A stretch of 64,000 bases of DNA from Ruminococcus gauvreauii (GCF_025151995.1 NZ_CP102290.1:3472001-3536000); one strand, 5' to 3'. Counted from the first letter of the stretch, positions 7,968-17,486 are shown. Notes: a model not told the origin generated them from the sequence alone. Translations and numbers: made by a program.

Positions 7968-9704
7968 ATGGGAAAGTTAGTAAAATACCTGAGGCATTAT
8001 AAACTGCAGGCGATCGTAGGCCCGCTTTTTAAGATGCTGGAGGCCAGTTTTGAGCTGATCGTGCCGATTGTGATGGCAAATATCATTGACATCGGCATCA
8101 AAACCGGAGATCAGGGATATATCTGGAAGATGTGTCTGGTGCTGGTAGGGCTGGGAGTGCTGGGACTGACCTGTTCCCTGACGGCACAGTATTTTGCGGC
8201 GAAGGCGGCGCTTGGATTTGCAACAGAACTGCGCACAGATCTGTATGCTCATATCAACCGCTTTTCCTATCAGGAACTGGATACGATCGGAACCTCGACT
8301 CTGATCACCAGGATGACGAGTGATGTGAATCAGGTGCAGAATGGGGTAAACCTGCTTCTGCGTCTGTTTTCACGTGCACCGTTTATTGTGATCGGCGCGG
8401 TCGTTATGGCATTTACGATCAGCCCGCGCCTGACTCTGATTTTTCTGGCGGCGATTCCTCTGATCGGACTGGCCATTTTTCTGGCGGTCAGGCTGACGGT
8501 TCCGATATACCGAAAGGCACAGAATATACTGGATCGTGTTGTGCTCCTGACGCGGGAAAACTATGTGGGTTCACGTGTGGTGCGGGCGTTTTCAAGACAG
8601 GATGAGGAAATCCGGCAGTTTCAGGAGACGACAGAGTACCTGAAAAAAACCCAGCTTGCGGCAGGGCGCATCTCGGCAATGATGAACCCTGCCACGTATG
8701 TGCTGGTCAATCTTGCGATCATCTGTATTCTGCTCGCCGGAAGCCGCCAGGTGTACGAGGGAGTTATCACACAGGGCGAAGTGATCGCACTGGTGAATTA
8801 TATGATGCAGATCCTGCTGGCTCTTGTGGCACTGGCAAACCTGATTGTAACCGTGATGAGGGCAACTGCGAGCGCTGTACGCGTGAATGAGGTGTTTGCC
8901 TGCAGGACGACCATGACGGATACGGGGAATGAAGAACAGACCGGAAAAAAGGACAGCCCGCGGGTCGTCTTTGATCACGTGACTTTTACGTATCATCACG
9001 CGAAAGAGCCGTCGCTTACAGATATCTCATTTGCAGCGGGGCGGGGCGAGACTATCGGTATCATCGGAGGAACGGGCTCCGGGAAATCGACGCTGGTTCA
9101 GCTGATTCCGAGATTTTATGACTGTGGAGAAGGAAGAGTTCTGGTGGACGGTGTCGATGTGAAGCGGTATCCGTTTTCACAGCTCCGCAAAAAAATCGGT
9201 ATCGTACCCCAGAAAACCATGCTGTTTGCAGGGACGATCCGGGAGAATCTGAGATGGGGAAAAGATGATGCCACACAGCAGGAGATGGATGAGGCCCTGA
9301 CGACGGCACAGGCAAAAGAATTTGTCAGCGAAAAGCCGGAGGGACTCGATACTGTGGTGGCAGCGGGGGGCAAAAATTTTTCCGGCGGTCAGAGGCAGCG
9401 GCTTACGATTGCAAGGGCATTCGTCGGAAAGCCGGACATTCTGATACTGGATGACAGCGCATCGGCACTTGACTTTGCTACGGATGCAGCGCTTCGGGCG
9501 GCTATCCGCCGGGATACGGGGGATGCCACCGTTTTTTTGGTATCGCAGAGAGCTGCCACCGTTAAAAACGCGGACTGTATTCTCGTGTTGGATGACGGGA
9601 GAATGGTTGGAAAAGGGACACACCAGGAGCTGCTGAAGACGTGTGAGGTTTACCGGGAGATCTGCCTGTCCCAGTTTTCGAAAGAGGAGGTGGCGGGGTT
9701 ATGA
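7968..9704 (+). CDS. ABC exporter half-transporter, degenerate-site subunit
   Basis: This 578-residue protein has an N-terminal six-helix exporter domain and a C-terminal ATPase (from about residue 325) with Walker A GGTGSGKST and signature FSGGQRQR. Two catalytic positions are altered. The residue after Walker B is Asp496 (LILDDSASALD) in place of the usual Glu, and the switch His is Gln527 (SQRAATV). This is the pattern of the degenerate subunit in heterodimeric exporters such as TM287/288 and BmrCD. The partner gene overlaps by four bases. The substrate is probably a drug, lipid or peptide and cannot be told from sequence. Confidence 0.92.
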   Translation: MGKLVKYLRHYKLQAIVGPLFKMLEASFELIVPIVMANIIDIGIKTGDQGYIWKMCLVLVGLGVLGLTCSLTAQYFAAKAALGFATELRTDLYAHINRFSYQELDTIGTSTLITRMTSDVNQVQNGVNLLLRLFSRAPFIVIGAVVMAFTISPRLTLIFLAAIPLIGLAIFLAVRLTVPIYRKAQNILDRVVLLTRENYVGSRVVRAFSRQDEEIRQFQETTEYLKKTQLAAGRISAMMNPATYVLVNLAIICILLAGSRQVYEGVITQGEVIALVNYMMQILLALVALANLIVTVMRATASAVRVNEVFACRTTMTDTGNEEQTGKKDSPRVVFDHVTFTYHHAKEPSLTDISFAAGRGETIGIIGGTGSGKSTLVQLIPRFYDCGEGRVLVDGVDVKRYPFSQLRKKIGIVPQKTMLFAGTIRENLRWGKDDATQQEMDEALTTAQAKEFVSEKPEGLDTVVAAGGKNFSGGQRQRLTIARAFVGKPDILILDDSASALDFATDAALRAAIRRDTGDATVFLVSQRAATVKNADCILVLDDGRMVGKGTHQELLKTCEVYREICLSQFSKEEVAGL

Positions 9705-11440
9705 CGAGCAGAGAAACAGCGAAAAGGGTCCTGAGACTGATCCGGCCGTATGGCGCCTGGATACTCCTGACCCTGACCCTGGCTACCGTGACGGTTATGA
9801 CAACGCTCTATGCGCCTGTGCTGATCGGAAATGGTGTGGATTATCTGATCGGAAAGGAAAATGTGGTGTTTTCCGGGCTGACAGCCATCGTGGTGAAACT
9901 GGCCGTCATCGTGGGAGTGACGGCACTGTCTCAGTGGCTGATGGGACTGGTGACGAATCATATTACGTATGAGATCGTCCAGAGTCTCCGCGATAATGCA
10001 TTCGACCATATGCAGAAACTCCCGCTGGCATATCTCGACCGGAATCAGCCCGGAGATATGATCAGCCGTATCTCCACAGATGTAGACCAGTTTGCAGACG
10101 GACTCCTGATGGGATTTACACAGCTGTTCACTGGGATTATGACGATCGTCGCGACTTTTGGCTTTATGCTCTCGATCAATGTTAAGATAACATTCGTTGT
10201 CGTTGTGATCACGCCGCTCTCCATTTTTGTGGCGAATTTCATCGCAAAACGGACATTTGCAATGTTCCGAGAACAGTCAGAGGCGCGGGGAACACTCACG
10301 TCACTCGTGGAAGAGATGGTCGGCAATCAGAAGGTTGTTAAGGCGTTTTCCTATGAAGAACGCGCGGGGGAACGATTTGACGAGATTAATCAGCATCTGA
10401 ACCGGTGCGGCGTGAGAGCTACCTTTTTTTCATCCATCACGAATCCTTCCACCAGATTTATCAACAGCCTTGTCTATACGGGAGTTGGTATCTTCGGCGC
10501 GCTCTCTGCGATCAAAGGAAATCTGTCCGTCGGACAGCTGTCCTGTTTTCTGAACTATGCCAACCAGTATACGAAGCCGTTCAATGAGATTTCCGGTGTG
10601 ATCACAGAGCTTCAGAACGCACTCGCATCGGCGCGGCGGATCTTTGAACTGCTGGATGAGTCATCCGAGAAGCCGGATGCGCCGGACGCCGCGGTGCTTG
10701 ATCCGGCAGACGGTACGGTTGCATTCGAACATGCGGCTTTCTCTTACCGGCCGGATGTGCCTCTGATCACGGACTTGAACCTGTCTGTACGTCCGGGGCA
10801 GCGGATCGCCATCGTCGGTCCGACTGGATGCGGAAAGACGACACTGATTAATCTGCTGATGCGCTTTTATGATATTCAGAGCGGGGAGATCAGAGTCAGC
10901 GGTTATCCGATCGATAAGATCACCCGCAGCAGCCTGCGCAGCAACTTTGGAATGGTGCTTCAGGATACCTGGCTGAAGTCCGGTACGATTCTGGAAAATA
11001 TCGCATACGGAAAACCCGAGGCGACGAGGGATGAGGTGATTGCGGCTGCGAAACGGGCGCATGCCCACAGCTTCATCAAAAGGATGAAAGACGGGTATGA
11101 GACGTATGTGACGGAGGAGGGCGGCAGTATCTCACAGGGGCAGAAGCAGCTGCTTTGTATCGCGCGGGTCATGCTGATGGATCCGACCATGCTGATTCTG
11201 GATGAGGCGACTTCATCGATTGATACCATGACGGAGATCCGAATCCAGAAGGCGTTTGAGGAGCTGATGAAGGGACGTACTAGTTTTATCGTGGCACACA
11301 GGCTGTCCACGATCAGGACGGCAGACATGATACTCGTGATGAAAGATGGTAAGATCATCGAGACGGGAGATCATGAGACTCTGCTGGAGAAGGACGGGAG
11401 TTACGCGAAACTGTACAGGAGTCAGTTCGCGGTCTCCTGA
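9701..11440 (+). CDS. ABC exporter half-transporter, catalytic subunit
   Basis: This 579-residue protein has the same layout as the preceding gene: six membrane helices, then an ATPase with Walker A GPTGCGKTT and Walker B LILDEATSSID. It keeps the catalytic Glu and a canonical switch His (VAHRLSTI). Its signature reads ISQGQKQL rather than SGGQ, so each composite site of the heterodimer would carry one deviation. Its start overlaps the previous stop (ATGA), which supports equal production of both halves. A strong terminator follows. Confidence 0.93.
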   Translation: MTSRETAKRVLRLIRPYGAWILLTLTLATVTVMTTLYAPVLIGNGVDYLIGKENVVFSGLTAIVVKLAVIVGVTALSQWLMGLVTNHITYEIVQSLRDNAFDHMQKLPLAYLDRNQPGDMISRISTDVDQFADGLLMGFTQLFTGIMTIVATFGFMLSINVKITFVVVVITPLSIFVANFIAKRTFAMFREQSEARGTLTSLVEEMVGNQKVVKAFSYEERAGERFDEINQHLNRCGVRATFFSSITNPSTRFINSLVYTGVGIFGALSAIKGNLSVGQLSCFLNYANQYTKPFNEISGVITELQNALASARRIFELLDESSEKPDAPDAAVLDPADGTVAFEHAAFSYRPDVPLITDLNLSVRPGQRIAIVGPTGCGKTTLINLLMRFYDIQSGEIRVSGYPIDKITRSSLRSNFGMVLQDTWLKSGTILENIAYGKPEATRDEVIAAAKRAHAHSFIKRMKDGYETYVTEEGGSISQGQKQLLCIARVMLMDPTMLILDEATSSIDTMTEIRIQKAFEELMKGRTSFIVAHRLSTIRTADMILVMKDGKIIETGDHETLLEKDGSYAKLYRSQFAVS

Positions 11441-11446
11441 AACGAT

Positions 11447-11490
11447 AAAAAGCTGTGCAGTGACTTTTAAAATACTGCACAGCTTTTTTT
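11447..11490 (+). terminator. Intrinsic terminator of the ABC exporter operon
   Basis: AAGCTGTGCAG pairs perfectly with CTGCACAGCTT across a 14-base loop and is followed by a run of seven T. Confidence 0.92.
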
Positions 11491-11530
11491 GTTTACATTT
11501 TTTTTACAAAGAATTGAGCTGTACTTGATA

Positions 11531-11557
11531 GCCTGCAAAAATTCAGGCTGATATAAT
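11531..11557 (+). promoter_or_regulatory. Putative promoter and operator of the phosphonate operon
   Basis: An extended -10 element TG-A-TATAAT is preceded by the inverted repeat GCCTG-N8-CAGGC (11531-11548), placed where a -35/-10 spacer would be. The repeat is a good operator candidate. A TTGATA lies too far upstream (21 bases) to be a normal -35. Confidence 0.5.
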
Positions 11558-11609
11558 GACGGCATTGCAGTTGAAAAACGATTGGAAAGAAAAGGAGAAT
11601 GGATCAGGT

Positions 11610-12377
11610 ATGCTTGAATTAAAACATGTAAAAAAATCTTATGATAAGGTTACCATATTGGAAGATATCAGCATGGAGGTCGCAGACGGTGAGATCGTGT
11701 CAATTCTGGGACCTTCAGGGTGCGGAAAGACGACACTGTTAAATCTGATTCTAGGGATCACGGATGCAGATGAAGGAACGATTCTGTTTAACGGAGAGGA
11801 TATCACGGATGTTCCCATGGAGCAGCGCGGATTCAATATTGTATTTCAGGATTATGCATTGTTTCCGAATTACAATGTATACAAAAACATTACATACGGA
11901 CTGAGAAACAAACCGAACGTTTCTACGAAGGAGGAGGTAGATGAACTGATTTCCCTGCTGGAGCTTGGGGGACATCTGGAAAAACGGATTGATCAGCTGT
12001 CGGGCGGACAGAAGCAGAGGGTGGCACTCGCCCGGACGATGGTGATGAAGCCGAAGATTCTGCTGATGGATGAACCCTTGAGCGCACTGGACGGTGTGAT
12101 CAAGGAGTCAATCAAGGACAGGATCAGGATGATTGCCAGGGAATTTGACTTGACGACTATTATCGTGACTCATGACCCGGAGGAAGCTCTGACACTGTCC
12201 GACCGTGTGATGATCGTCAATGACGGGGCTATCTCCCAGTACGGAAAACCGGAAGAAATCATCGCAGAGCCGAAGAACAGTTTTGTAAAGACGTTTATCC
12301 TGAATCAGCTGGAGATCAAAAAAAATAATATCTATTCCCTGTTTTCTGTCCGGAGTAATCCTGCGCAGGCTTTTTAG
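11610..12377 (+). CDS. phnT: 2-aminoethylphosphonate-type ABC transporter ATP-binding protein
   Basis: The 255-residue ATPase has Walker A GPSGCGKTT, the Q-loop region FQDYALFPNYNVYKN, signature LSGGQKQRVALAR, Walker B LLMDEPLSALD and switch VTHDPEEA. It belongs to the spermidine/iron/phosphonate importer class and energizes the permease coded next. The start chosen is the ATG 12 bases after AAGGAGAA; an upstream ATG in frame has no site of its own. The substrate comes from context: the transaminase and hydrolase of the 2-aminoethylphosphonate pathway follow in the same unit. The C-terminal regulatory extension common in this class is absent. Confidence 0.85.
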   Translation: MLELKHVKKSYDKVTILEDISMEVADGEIVSILGPSGCGKTTLLNLILGITDADEGTILFNGEDITDVPMEQRGFNIVFQDYALFPNYNVYKNITYGLRNKPNVSTKEEVDELISLLELGGHLEKRIDQLSGGQKQRVALARTMVMKPKILLMDEPLSALDGVIKESIKDRIRMIAREFDLTTIIVTHDPEEALTLSDRVMIVNDGAISQYGKPEEIIAEPKNSFVKTFILNQLEIKKNNIYSLFSVRSNPAQAF

Positions 12378-12389
12378 CGGGGGAACGTC

Positions 12390-15023
12390 ATGCAGAAAAC
12401 AAAGAGACGGGAACTGAAAATTATTTTTACGGTGCTGACTGTGATCTTTCTGATCTTTCTGGCAGTGCCGATCGCAAGGCTGCTGCTGAAATCATTTCTG
12501 ACGGATGCGGGAGCCGGGGTCAGCAATTATCAGTCGGTATTGATGAAGAAAGGTTTTATGACTGCGCTCGGAAACAGTTTTCTGGTATCTTCTGTGAGTG
12601 CGGTGCTGACAACGTGTCTGGCATTTATCCTTGCTTACACCGTGCATTATACCAACCTGGGCAGGCGTTACAAGAAACTGATCGAGCGGACTGCGGTGCT
12701 TCCGATGCTGCTGCCGACCATCACGTATGGTTTTGCCATCATTTATTCTTTCGGCAGGCAGGGGCTGTTAAGCCGCCTGTTCGGAAGACAGCTGTTCGAG
12801 ATATACGGGTTCAACGGACTGCTCCTCGGTTACGTTATCTATACGCTGCCGATTTCCTTCATGCTTCTGAACAATACGATGGGCTATATCGATAAAAAAT
12901 TTATGGTCGTTTCCAGGATCATGAACGACTCTGCGTTTCGGATGTTTCGTGTAACCGTCCTTCGGCCCTTGCTCGGGACACTGGCGGCATCCTTTATTCA
13001 GACTTTTTTCCTGTGCTTTACGGATTTCGGAATACCAGCGTCGGTCGGCGGCGAATTCCAGGTAATTTCAAGTGTGCTGTACAGTGAGATGCTGGGAAGC
13101 GTGCCGGATTTTGGCAGAGGTGCCGTGGTTGCACTGGTGATGCTGATACCTTCCGCCGTGAGCATTGCGGTGCTTCGTTTCCTTGAAAAGTATAATATCC
13201 GTTATAACAGGATATCCGAAGTCGAACTGAAACGAAACAGGAGCAGAGATACGTTCTTCGCAGTTGTAAGTGGGGTTATCATGCTCAGTGTCATGTCAAT
13301 CTTTGCGGTTATCTTTGTGATACCGTTCGTGGGAGACTGGCCGTATGATACGAACTTTACGCTGGAACACTTTAAGGCGGTATTCTCCGACAGTGCGCTG
13401 TCCGGTGTTTATACGAACTCCGTCGCGGTGGCTTTGGTCACTGCGGCAGCGGGGACACTGATCGCTTACGGAGCGGCGCTTATCACGGCCAGAAGTACGC
13501 TGGGGAAAAGGATGAAAAGCATCATAGAGGGTATCGCACTGGTGACAAACACCATTCCGGGCATGGTGCTCGGCCTCGCCTATCTGTTCAGCTTTTCAGG
13601 AAGCTTTATACAGAATACGTTCGGAATTATCGTTGTCTGCAACGTCGTACATTTTTTCTCGACGCCGTACCTGATGATGAAGAATTCCCTGGTCAAAATG
13701 AATGCATCCTGGGAGACGACAGCGATGCTGATGGGGGACAGCTGGACCAAAACAGTCGTGAGAGTGGTGACGCCGAATGCCCTGTCTACGCTGCTGGAAG
13801 TCTTCAGTTATTACTTTGTCAATGCCATGGTGACGATCAGTGCCGTAATCTTTATCGCGGGAGCCAGAACCATGGTCATCACAACGAAAATCAAAGAACT
13901 GCAGTATTATAACAAATTTAACGAGATATTTGTGCTGTCGCTGCTGATACTGGTGACAAATGCCGTCGGCAAATGGCTGTTCGGCAGACTTGCAAAATTA
14001 ACAGAAAACAAGGAGAATCTGAGAATGTTTAAATTCACGAAACCGAAAAAGGTTATGACGGGAATGCTCACACTGACACTTGGCGTATCGGTACTTTCTA
14101 TGACGGGCTGCGGGAAGTCCGCGGACGATCAGGTAGTCATCTATTCCAATGCAGACGATGAAGCAGTAGAGTGTATGAAACACGCGCTGGATGAAAATGG
14201 TTATGAGGGACAGTACATCCTGCAGACATTCGGGACCTCAGAGCTGGGCGGAAAACTGCTGGCGGAGGGGACAGACATCGAGTCTGATCTCGTGACCATG
14301 AGTACATTTTACGTTGACAGTGCAAGTGAGCAGAATCAGATGTTTATGGACCTGGCCTTTGATGTGGAGACACTGGAGGAATATCCGGCATACTGTGCTC
14401 CGATCACTGCGCAGGAGGGCACGATCATTCTCAACACGGAGATGATGGAGGAGAATAACCTTGCGGCGCCGGAGTCGATCAGGGACCTTGCCAACCCGGA
14501 ATATAAGGATATGATCTCTGTAACAGATATTTCATCATCATCGACAGCCTGGCTGCTGATCCAGGCACTGGTATCGGAGTACGGGGAGGACGGAGCAAAA
14601 GAGGTGCTGACAGGAATTTACGACAACGCCGGTCCGCATATCGAGGAATCCGGGTCAGGACCGCTGAAAAAAGTACGTGCGGGGGAAGTGGCGATTGGTT
14701 TCGGTCTGAGACAGCAGGCGGTTGCCGACAAAGAAGAAGGGCTTCCGATCGATTTTGCAGACCCCAAAGAAGGAAACTTTTCACTGACAGAGTCGGTGGC
14801 TGTCGTGGACAAAGGCGATAAGACGAATCCAAAAGCGATGGAGATGGCGGAGTGCATCATTAAAAATGCCAGAGAAGAACTGCTCACATATTATCCGATC
14901 GCTATTTATGAAGGTGAGACGACAGACAGCCGGAATAAATCCGGCAATCCGAAAGTATTTGACGAAACGCTGACAGTTGATCTGCTGAAAGAGCATCAGG
15001 AATTGTCCGAGAGCTGCAAATAG
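12390..15023 (+). CDS. In-frame join of a double-domain ABC permease (PhnU/V-like) and a phosphonate-binding lipoprotein (PhnS-like)
   Basis: One open frame of 877 codons covers two normal proteins. Residues 1-545 are a permease with about 12 membrane helices in two repeated importer domains, like the two-domain permeases of iron, thiamine and 2-aminoethylphosphonate systems. Residues 546-877 look like a complete lipoprotein: basic start MFKFTKPKK, hydrophobic stretch, lipobox SMTGC, then an extracellular type 2 solute-binding fold (DDQVVIYSNADDEAVE...). No stop separates them. A good internal site (AGGAGA, ATG at 14025) could still make the binding protein alone. Either a true fusion, dual production, or loss of a stop codon could explain this. 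Confidence 0.85.
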   Translation: MQKTKRRELKIIFTVLTVIFLIFLAVPIARLLLKSFLTDAGAGVSNYQSVLMKKGFMTALGNSFLVSSVSAVLTTCLAFILAYTVHYTNLGRRYKKLIERTAVLPMLLPTITYGFAIIYSFGRQGLLSRLFGRQLFEIYGFNGLLLGYVIYTLPISFMLLNNTMGYIDKKFMVVSRIMNDSAFRMFRVTVLRPLLGTLAASFIQTFFLCFTDFGIPASVGGEFQVISSVLYSEMLGSVPDFGRGAVVALVMLIPSAVSIAVLRFLEKYNIRYNRISEVELKRNRSRDTFFAVVSGVIMLSVMSIFAVIFVIPFVGDWPYDTNFTLEHFKAVFSDSALSGVYTNSVAVALVTAAAGTLIAYGAALITARSTLGKRMKSIIEGIALVTNTIPGMVLGLAYLFSFSGSFIQNTFGIIVVCNVVHFFSTPYLMMKNSLVKMNASWETTAMLMGDSWTKTVVRVVTPNALSTLLEVFSYYFVNAMVTISAVIFIAGARTMVITTKIKELQYYNKFNEIFVLSLLILVTNAVGKWLFGRLAKLTENKENLRMFKFTKPKKVMTGMLTLTLGVSVLSMTGCGKSADDQVVIYSNADDEAVECMKHALDENGYEGQYILQTFGTSELGGKLLAEGTDIESDLVTMSTFYVDSASEQNQMFMDLAFDVETLEEYPAYCAPITAQEGTIILNTEMMEENNLAAPESIRDLANPEYKDMISVTDISSSSTAWLLIQALVSEYGEDGAKEVLTGIYDNAGPHIEESGSGPLKKVRAGEVAIGFGLRQQAVADKEEGLPIDFADPKEGNFSLTESVAVVDKGDKTNPKAMEMAECIIKNAREELLTYYPIAIYEGETTDSRNKSGNPKVFDETLTVDLLKEHQELSESCK
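14010..14027 (+). promoter_or_regulatory. Internal ribosome binding site and ATG for the binding-protein half
   Basis: AAGGAGA lies eight bases before ATG at 14025, in the frame of the surrounding gene. Translation from here would give a 332-residue lipoprotein of normal size for a PhnS-type binding protein. The site is as good as those of the neighbouring genes. Confidence 0.65.
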
Positions 15024-15040
15024 ACAATACGGGGAGAAAA

Positions 15041-16147
15041 ATGATGAAAAATTACAAGTTACTGACACCGGGACCGCTGACAACAACGGAGACCGTAAAA
15101 AAAGAAATGATGTTTGATCATTGTACCTGGGATGACGACTATAAACAGATTACACAGAAGATCAGAAGCGGACTGTTAAGGCTGGCCCACGTTTCGCCGG
15201 AGACGTATACGGCGGTGCTGATGCAGGGAAGCGGAAGTTTTGGCGTGGAATCTGTGCTTACAAGTGTCATTGGAGCAGACGAAGAACTGCTGATTGTGAC
15301 CAACGGTGCATACGGGGAACGCATGATAGAGATTGCATCACACGCAGGCATCCGGCATGAAGTCTATATGGAAGATTATAACCGTATTCCGGATGCAGGC
15401 AAAGTCAGAAAGATCCTAGCGGATCATCCTGAGCTGACGCACGTGGCCATGGTGCACAGTGAGACGACGTCAGGGATCCTGAATGATATCGAGGAGGTCG
15501 CAAAAGTCGTAAAAGACGCGGGAAAAGTCATGATCGCAGACGCCATGAGCAGCTTCGGCGGAGTGGATATTCCGGTGGAAGACTGGGGAATCGACTTTTT
15601 GATCAGCAGCGCGAATAAATGTATCCAGGGCGTGCCGGGATTTTCATTTATCATAGCAAGGAAGGACCTGCTGGAAGAAAGTGCAGGAAAGGCCAGGAGT
15701 CTTTCACTTGATCTGTATGACCAGTGGAAGACAATGAATGTGGACGGGAAATGGAGATTTACTTCACCGACACATACGGTGCTGGCTTTTGCGAAGGCGA
15801 TGGAAGAGCTGGAAGCGGAAGGCGGAATACCCGCCAGAAGCAGGCGGTATGCAGACAATAACCGGCTGCTCATTGAAAAAATGGAGGAGATGGGATTCGA
15901 ACCGTATATCAGAAACAAGTATCAGGGACCAATCATCACCACATTTCTCTATCCTGAAGACTGTAACTTTTCTTTCTCAGAAATGTATCAGTACGTAAAA
16001 GAACGGGGGTATGCCATTTACCCGGGCAAGGTGACAGAGGCGGATACATTCCGGATCGGAAATATCGGCGAGATTTACAGAGCTGATATCGACAGCCTGT
16101 GCAGCATTATAAGAGAATTTCTGGAGGTGAAAGAGAATGAACGGTAG
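15041..16147 (+). CDS. phnW: 2-aminoethylphosphonate--pyruvate transaminase
   Basis: This 368-residue PLP enzyme moves the amino group of 2-aminoethylphosphonate to pyruvate, giving phosphonoacetaldehyde and alanine. It opens with LLTPGPLTTTETVK, has the MQGSGSFGVES phosphate-binding region, the DAMSSFGG aspartate block, and the Schiff-base lysine in SSANKCIQGVPGFSF (Lys193). All are standard for the class V PhnW family. The start is an ATGATG pair after GGGGAG. It follows the transporter frame by 17 bases and overlaps phnX by 11 bases. Confidence 0.95.
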   Translation: MMKNYKLLTPGPLTTTETVKKEMMFDHCTWDDDYKQITQKIRSGLLRLAHVSPETYTAVLMQGSGSFGVESVLTSVIGADEELLIVTNGAYGERMIEIASHAGIRHEVYMEDYNRIPDAGKVRKILADHPELTHVAMVHSETTSGILNDIEEVAKVVKDAGKVMIADAMSSFGGVDIPVEDWGIDFLISSANKCIQGVPGFSFIIARKDLLEESAGKARSLSLDLYDQWKTMNVDGKWRFTSPTHTVLAFAKAMEELEAEGGIPARSRRYADNNRLLIEKMEEMGFEPYIRNKYQGPIITTFLYPEDCNFSFSEMYQYVKERGYAIYPGKVTEADTFRIGNIGEIYRADIDSLCSIIREFLEVKENER

Positions 16148-16907
16148 ACTGGAAGGGATAATTTTTGACTGGGCTGGAACGACGGTTGACTACGGGTGTT
16201 TTGCACCTGTCCAGGCATTCGTGGAAGTGTTCAGGCATTACGGAGTAGATCCGACAATGGATGAGGTACGTCAGCCAATGGGCATGCTGAAGATCGATCA
16301 TATACGCACGATGCTCGCGATGCCGAGGATCAGACAGGAGTGGGTTTTGAAGCACGGGGACGCTCCCGGTGATGAGCATGCACAGGCCATGTATGGGCTG
16401 TTTGAGGAAAAACTGTTTGGAATCCTGCAGGATTTTGCAGTGCCGAAACCGGGCGTCACACAGCTGACGGAGGAGCTGCGTGCGAGAGGGATCGCCATCG
16501 GTTCTACCACAGGCTACACGGATGAGATGATGAGGGTGGTCGCACCGGCTGCCAAGAGCAGGGGATACGAGCCGGATGTGTGGTTTACTCCGGATTCCAC
16601 AGGTCAGAAAGGACGGCCATACCCCTATATGATCTTTCGAAATATGGAGGCGCTCGGTCTCACAGACGTCAGAAATGTCGTAAAGGCCGGAGATACGGTA
16701 TCCGATATCAGAGAGGGAAAGCATGCCGGCGTTTGGACGGTTGGCGTAATCAGCGGCAGTTCTGAGATGGGGCTTACACGGCAGGAGTATGAGACGTTGG
16801 ATTCAGAGGAGCGCAGGCAGCGCGAAGACAAAGTCAGAGAGACATTTCTGGCGGCCGGTGCCGATCAGGTGATCCTGCATCTGGAAGAACTTCTGGATCT
16901 GATTTAG
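16137..16907 (+). CDS. phnX: Phosphonoacetaldehyde hydrolase (phosphonatase)
   Basis: This 256-residue HAD-family enzyme cleaves the C-P bond of phosphonoacetaldehyde to acetaldehyde and phosphate. The nucleophile is Asp11 in IIFDWAGTTVDYG, and the family-specific Schiff-base lysine is present as Lys52 in QPMGMLKIDHI, which separates it from ordinary HAD phosphatases. The later block KAGDTVSDIREG carries the metal-binding aspartates. The start follows GGAGGTG inside the end of phnW. With the transporter and PhnW this completes a route that yields phosphate, acetaldehyde and alanine-bound nitrogen. Confidence 0.95.
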   Translation: MNGRLEGIIFDWAGTTVDYGCFAPVQAFVEVFRHYGVDPTMDEVRQPMGMLKIDHIRTMLAMPRIRQEWVLKHGDAPGDEHAQAMYGLFEEKLFGILQDFAVPKPGVTQLTEELRARGIAIGSTTGYTDEMMRVVAPAAKSRGYEPDVWFTPDSTGQKGRPYPYMIFRNMEALGLTDVRNVVKAGDTVSDIREGKHAGVWTVGVISGSSEMGLTRQEYETLDSEERRQREDKVRETFLAAGADQVILHLEELLDLI

Positions 16908-16943
16908 ACAGATTTAAACATGTCACACCTGCGCAAATAGAGA

Positions 16944-16972
16944 TTTACAAACTTCAGAAAAACAGGTATAAT
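16944..16972 (+). promoter_or_regulatory. Predicted sigma-A promoter
   Basis: TTTACA, 17 bases, TATAAT, placed 36 bases before the following small membrane protein gene. Confidence 0.7.
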
Positions 16973-17007
16973 GATTACCATCGACTAATTACAAAGGAAG
17001 GTACATT

Positions 17008-17367
17008 ATGCAAGGTGGAAATGAAAAGTTTTCGTACATTCTGCGTACGGTGGCGGGGGCATATCTGTGTTACCTGTCTTACAGCATTCTGCGCGCCGTA
17101 ATGAATGGAGAAACAGGGGGGCACAGCGTACTGGTGTCAGTTTGCGCAGTCGCTTTTATCATAATTGGTGTAATCCTGATGGTGTGGGGTGTCCGCGGCA
17201 TGAAGATGGTCAGTAAGCAGCAGGCCGAAGAGGCTGCCCAGGCAGAAGAAGTCCAGGAAGAAGAGACTGTGGAAACTCTTGAGGAGCAGACGGCAGAAGC
17301 GCTGGAAGATTCGGCAGCTGAAAACCAGGAAGAGCAGACGGCACAGGACGGAGAAAAAACCGAATAA
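17008..17367 (+). CDS. Small membrane protein with acidic tail, unknown function
   Basis: This is a 119-residue protein with two predicted membrane helices (about residues 10-30 and 42-64), followed by a strongly acidic Glu/Ala/Gln-rich tail from residue 72 that could form a coiled coil. GGAAGGT precedes the ATG and the gene has its own good promoter. It is bounded downstream by a hairpin shared with the converging iolB gene. I do not recognise a family. Confidence 0.7.
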   Translation: MQGGNEKFSYILRTVAGAYLCYLSYSILRAVMNGETGGHSVLVSVCAVAFIIIGVILMVWGVRGMKMVSKQQAEEAAQAEEVQEEETVETLEEQTAEALEDSAAENQEEQTAQDGEKTE

Positions 17368-17393
17368 TCATTTATGTGTTTTTGTAATAAAAG

Positions 17394-17434
17394 AGCCGCA
17401 GCGGCATAACCGGGAACAGTTATGTGCTGCGGCT
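17394..17434. terminator. Bidirectional terminator between converging genes
   Basis: AGCCGCAGC...GCTGCGGCT pair, with an inner ATAAC/GTTAT pairing. On the minus strand the stem is followed by CTTTTATTAC, a fair T tract; on the plus strand by GTATTATTT. It separates the acidic membrane protein gene from iolB. Confidence 0.75.
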
Positions 17435-17486
17435 GTATTATTTACTGTGCATCTTCCTGTCCGAAAAAGCCGTTTTAACCATCGAA

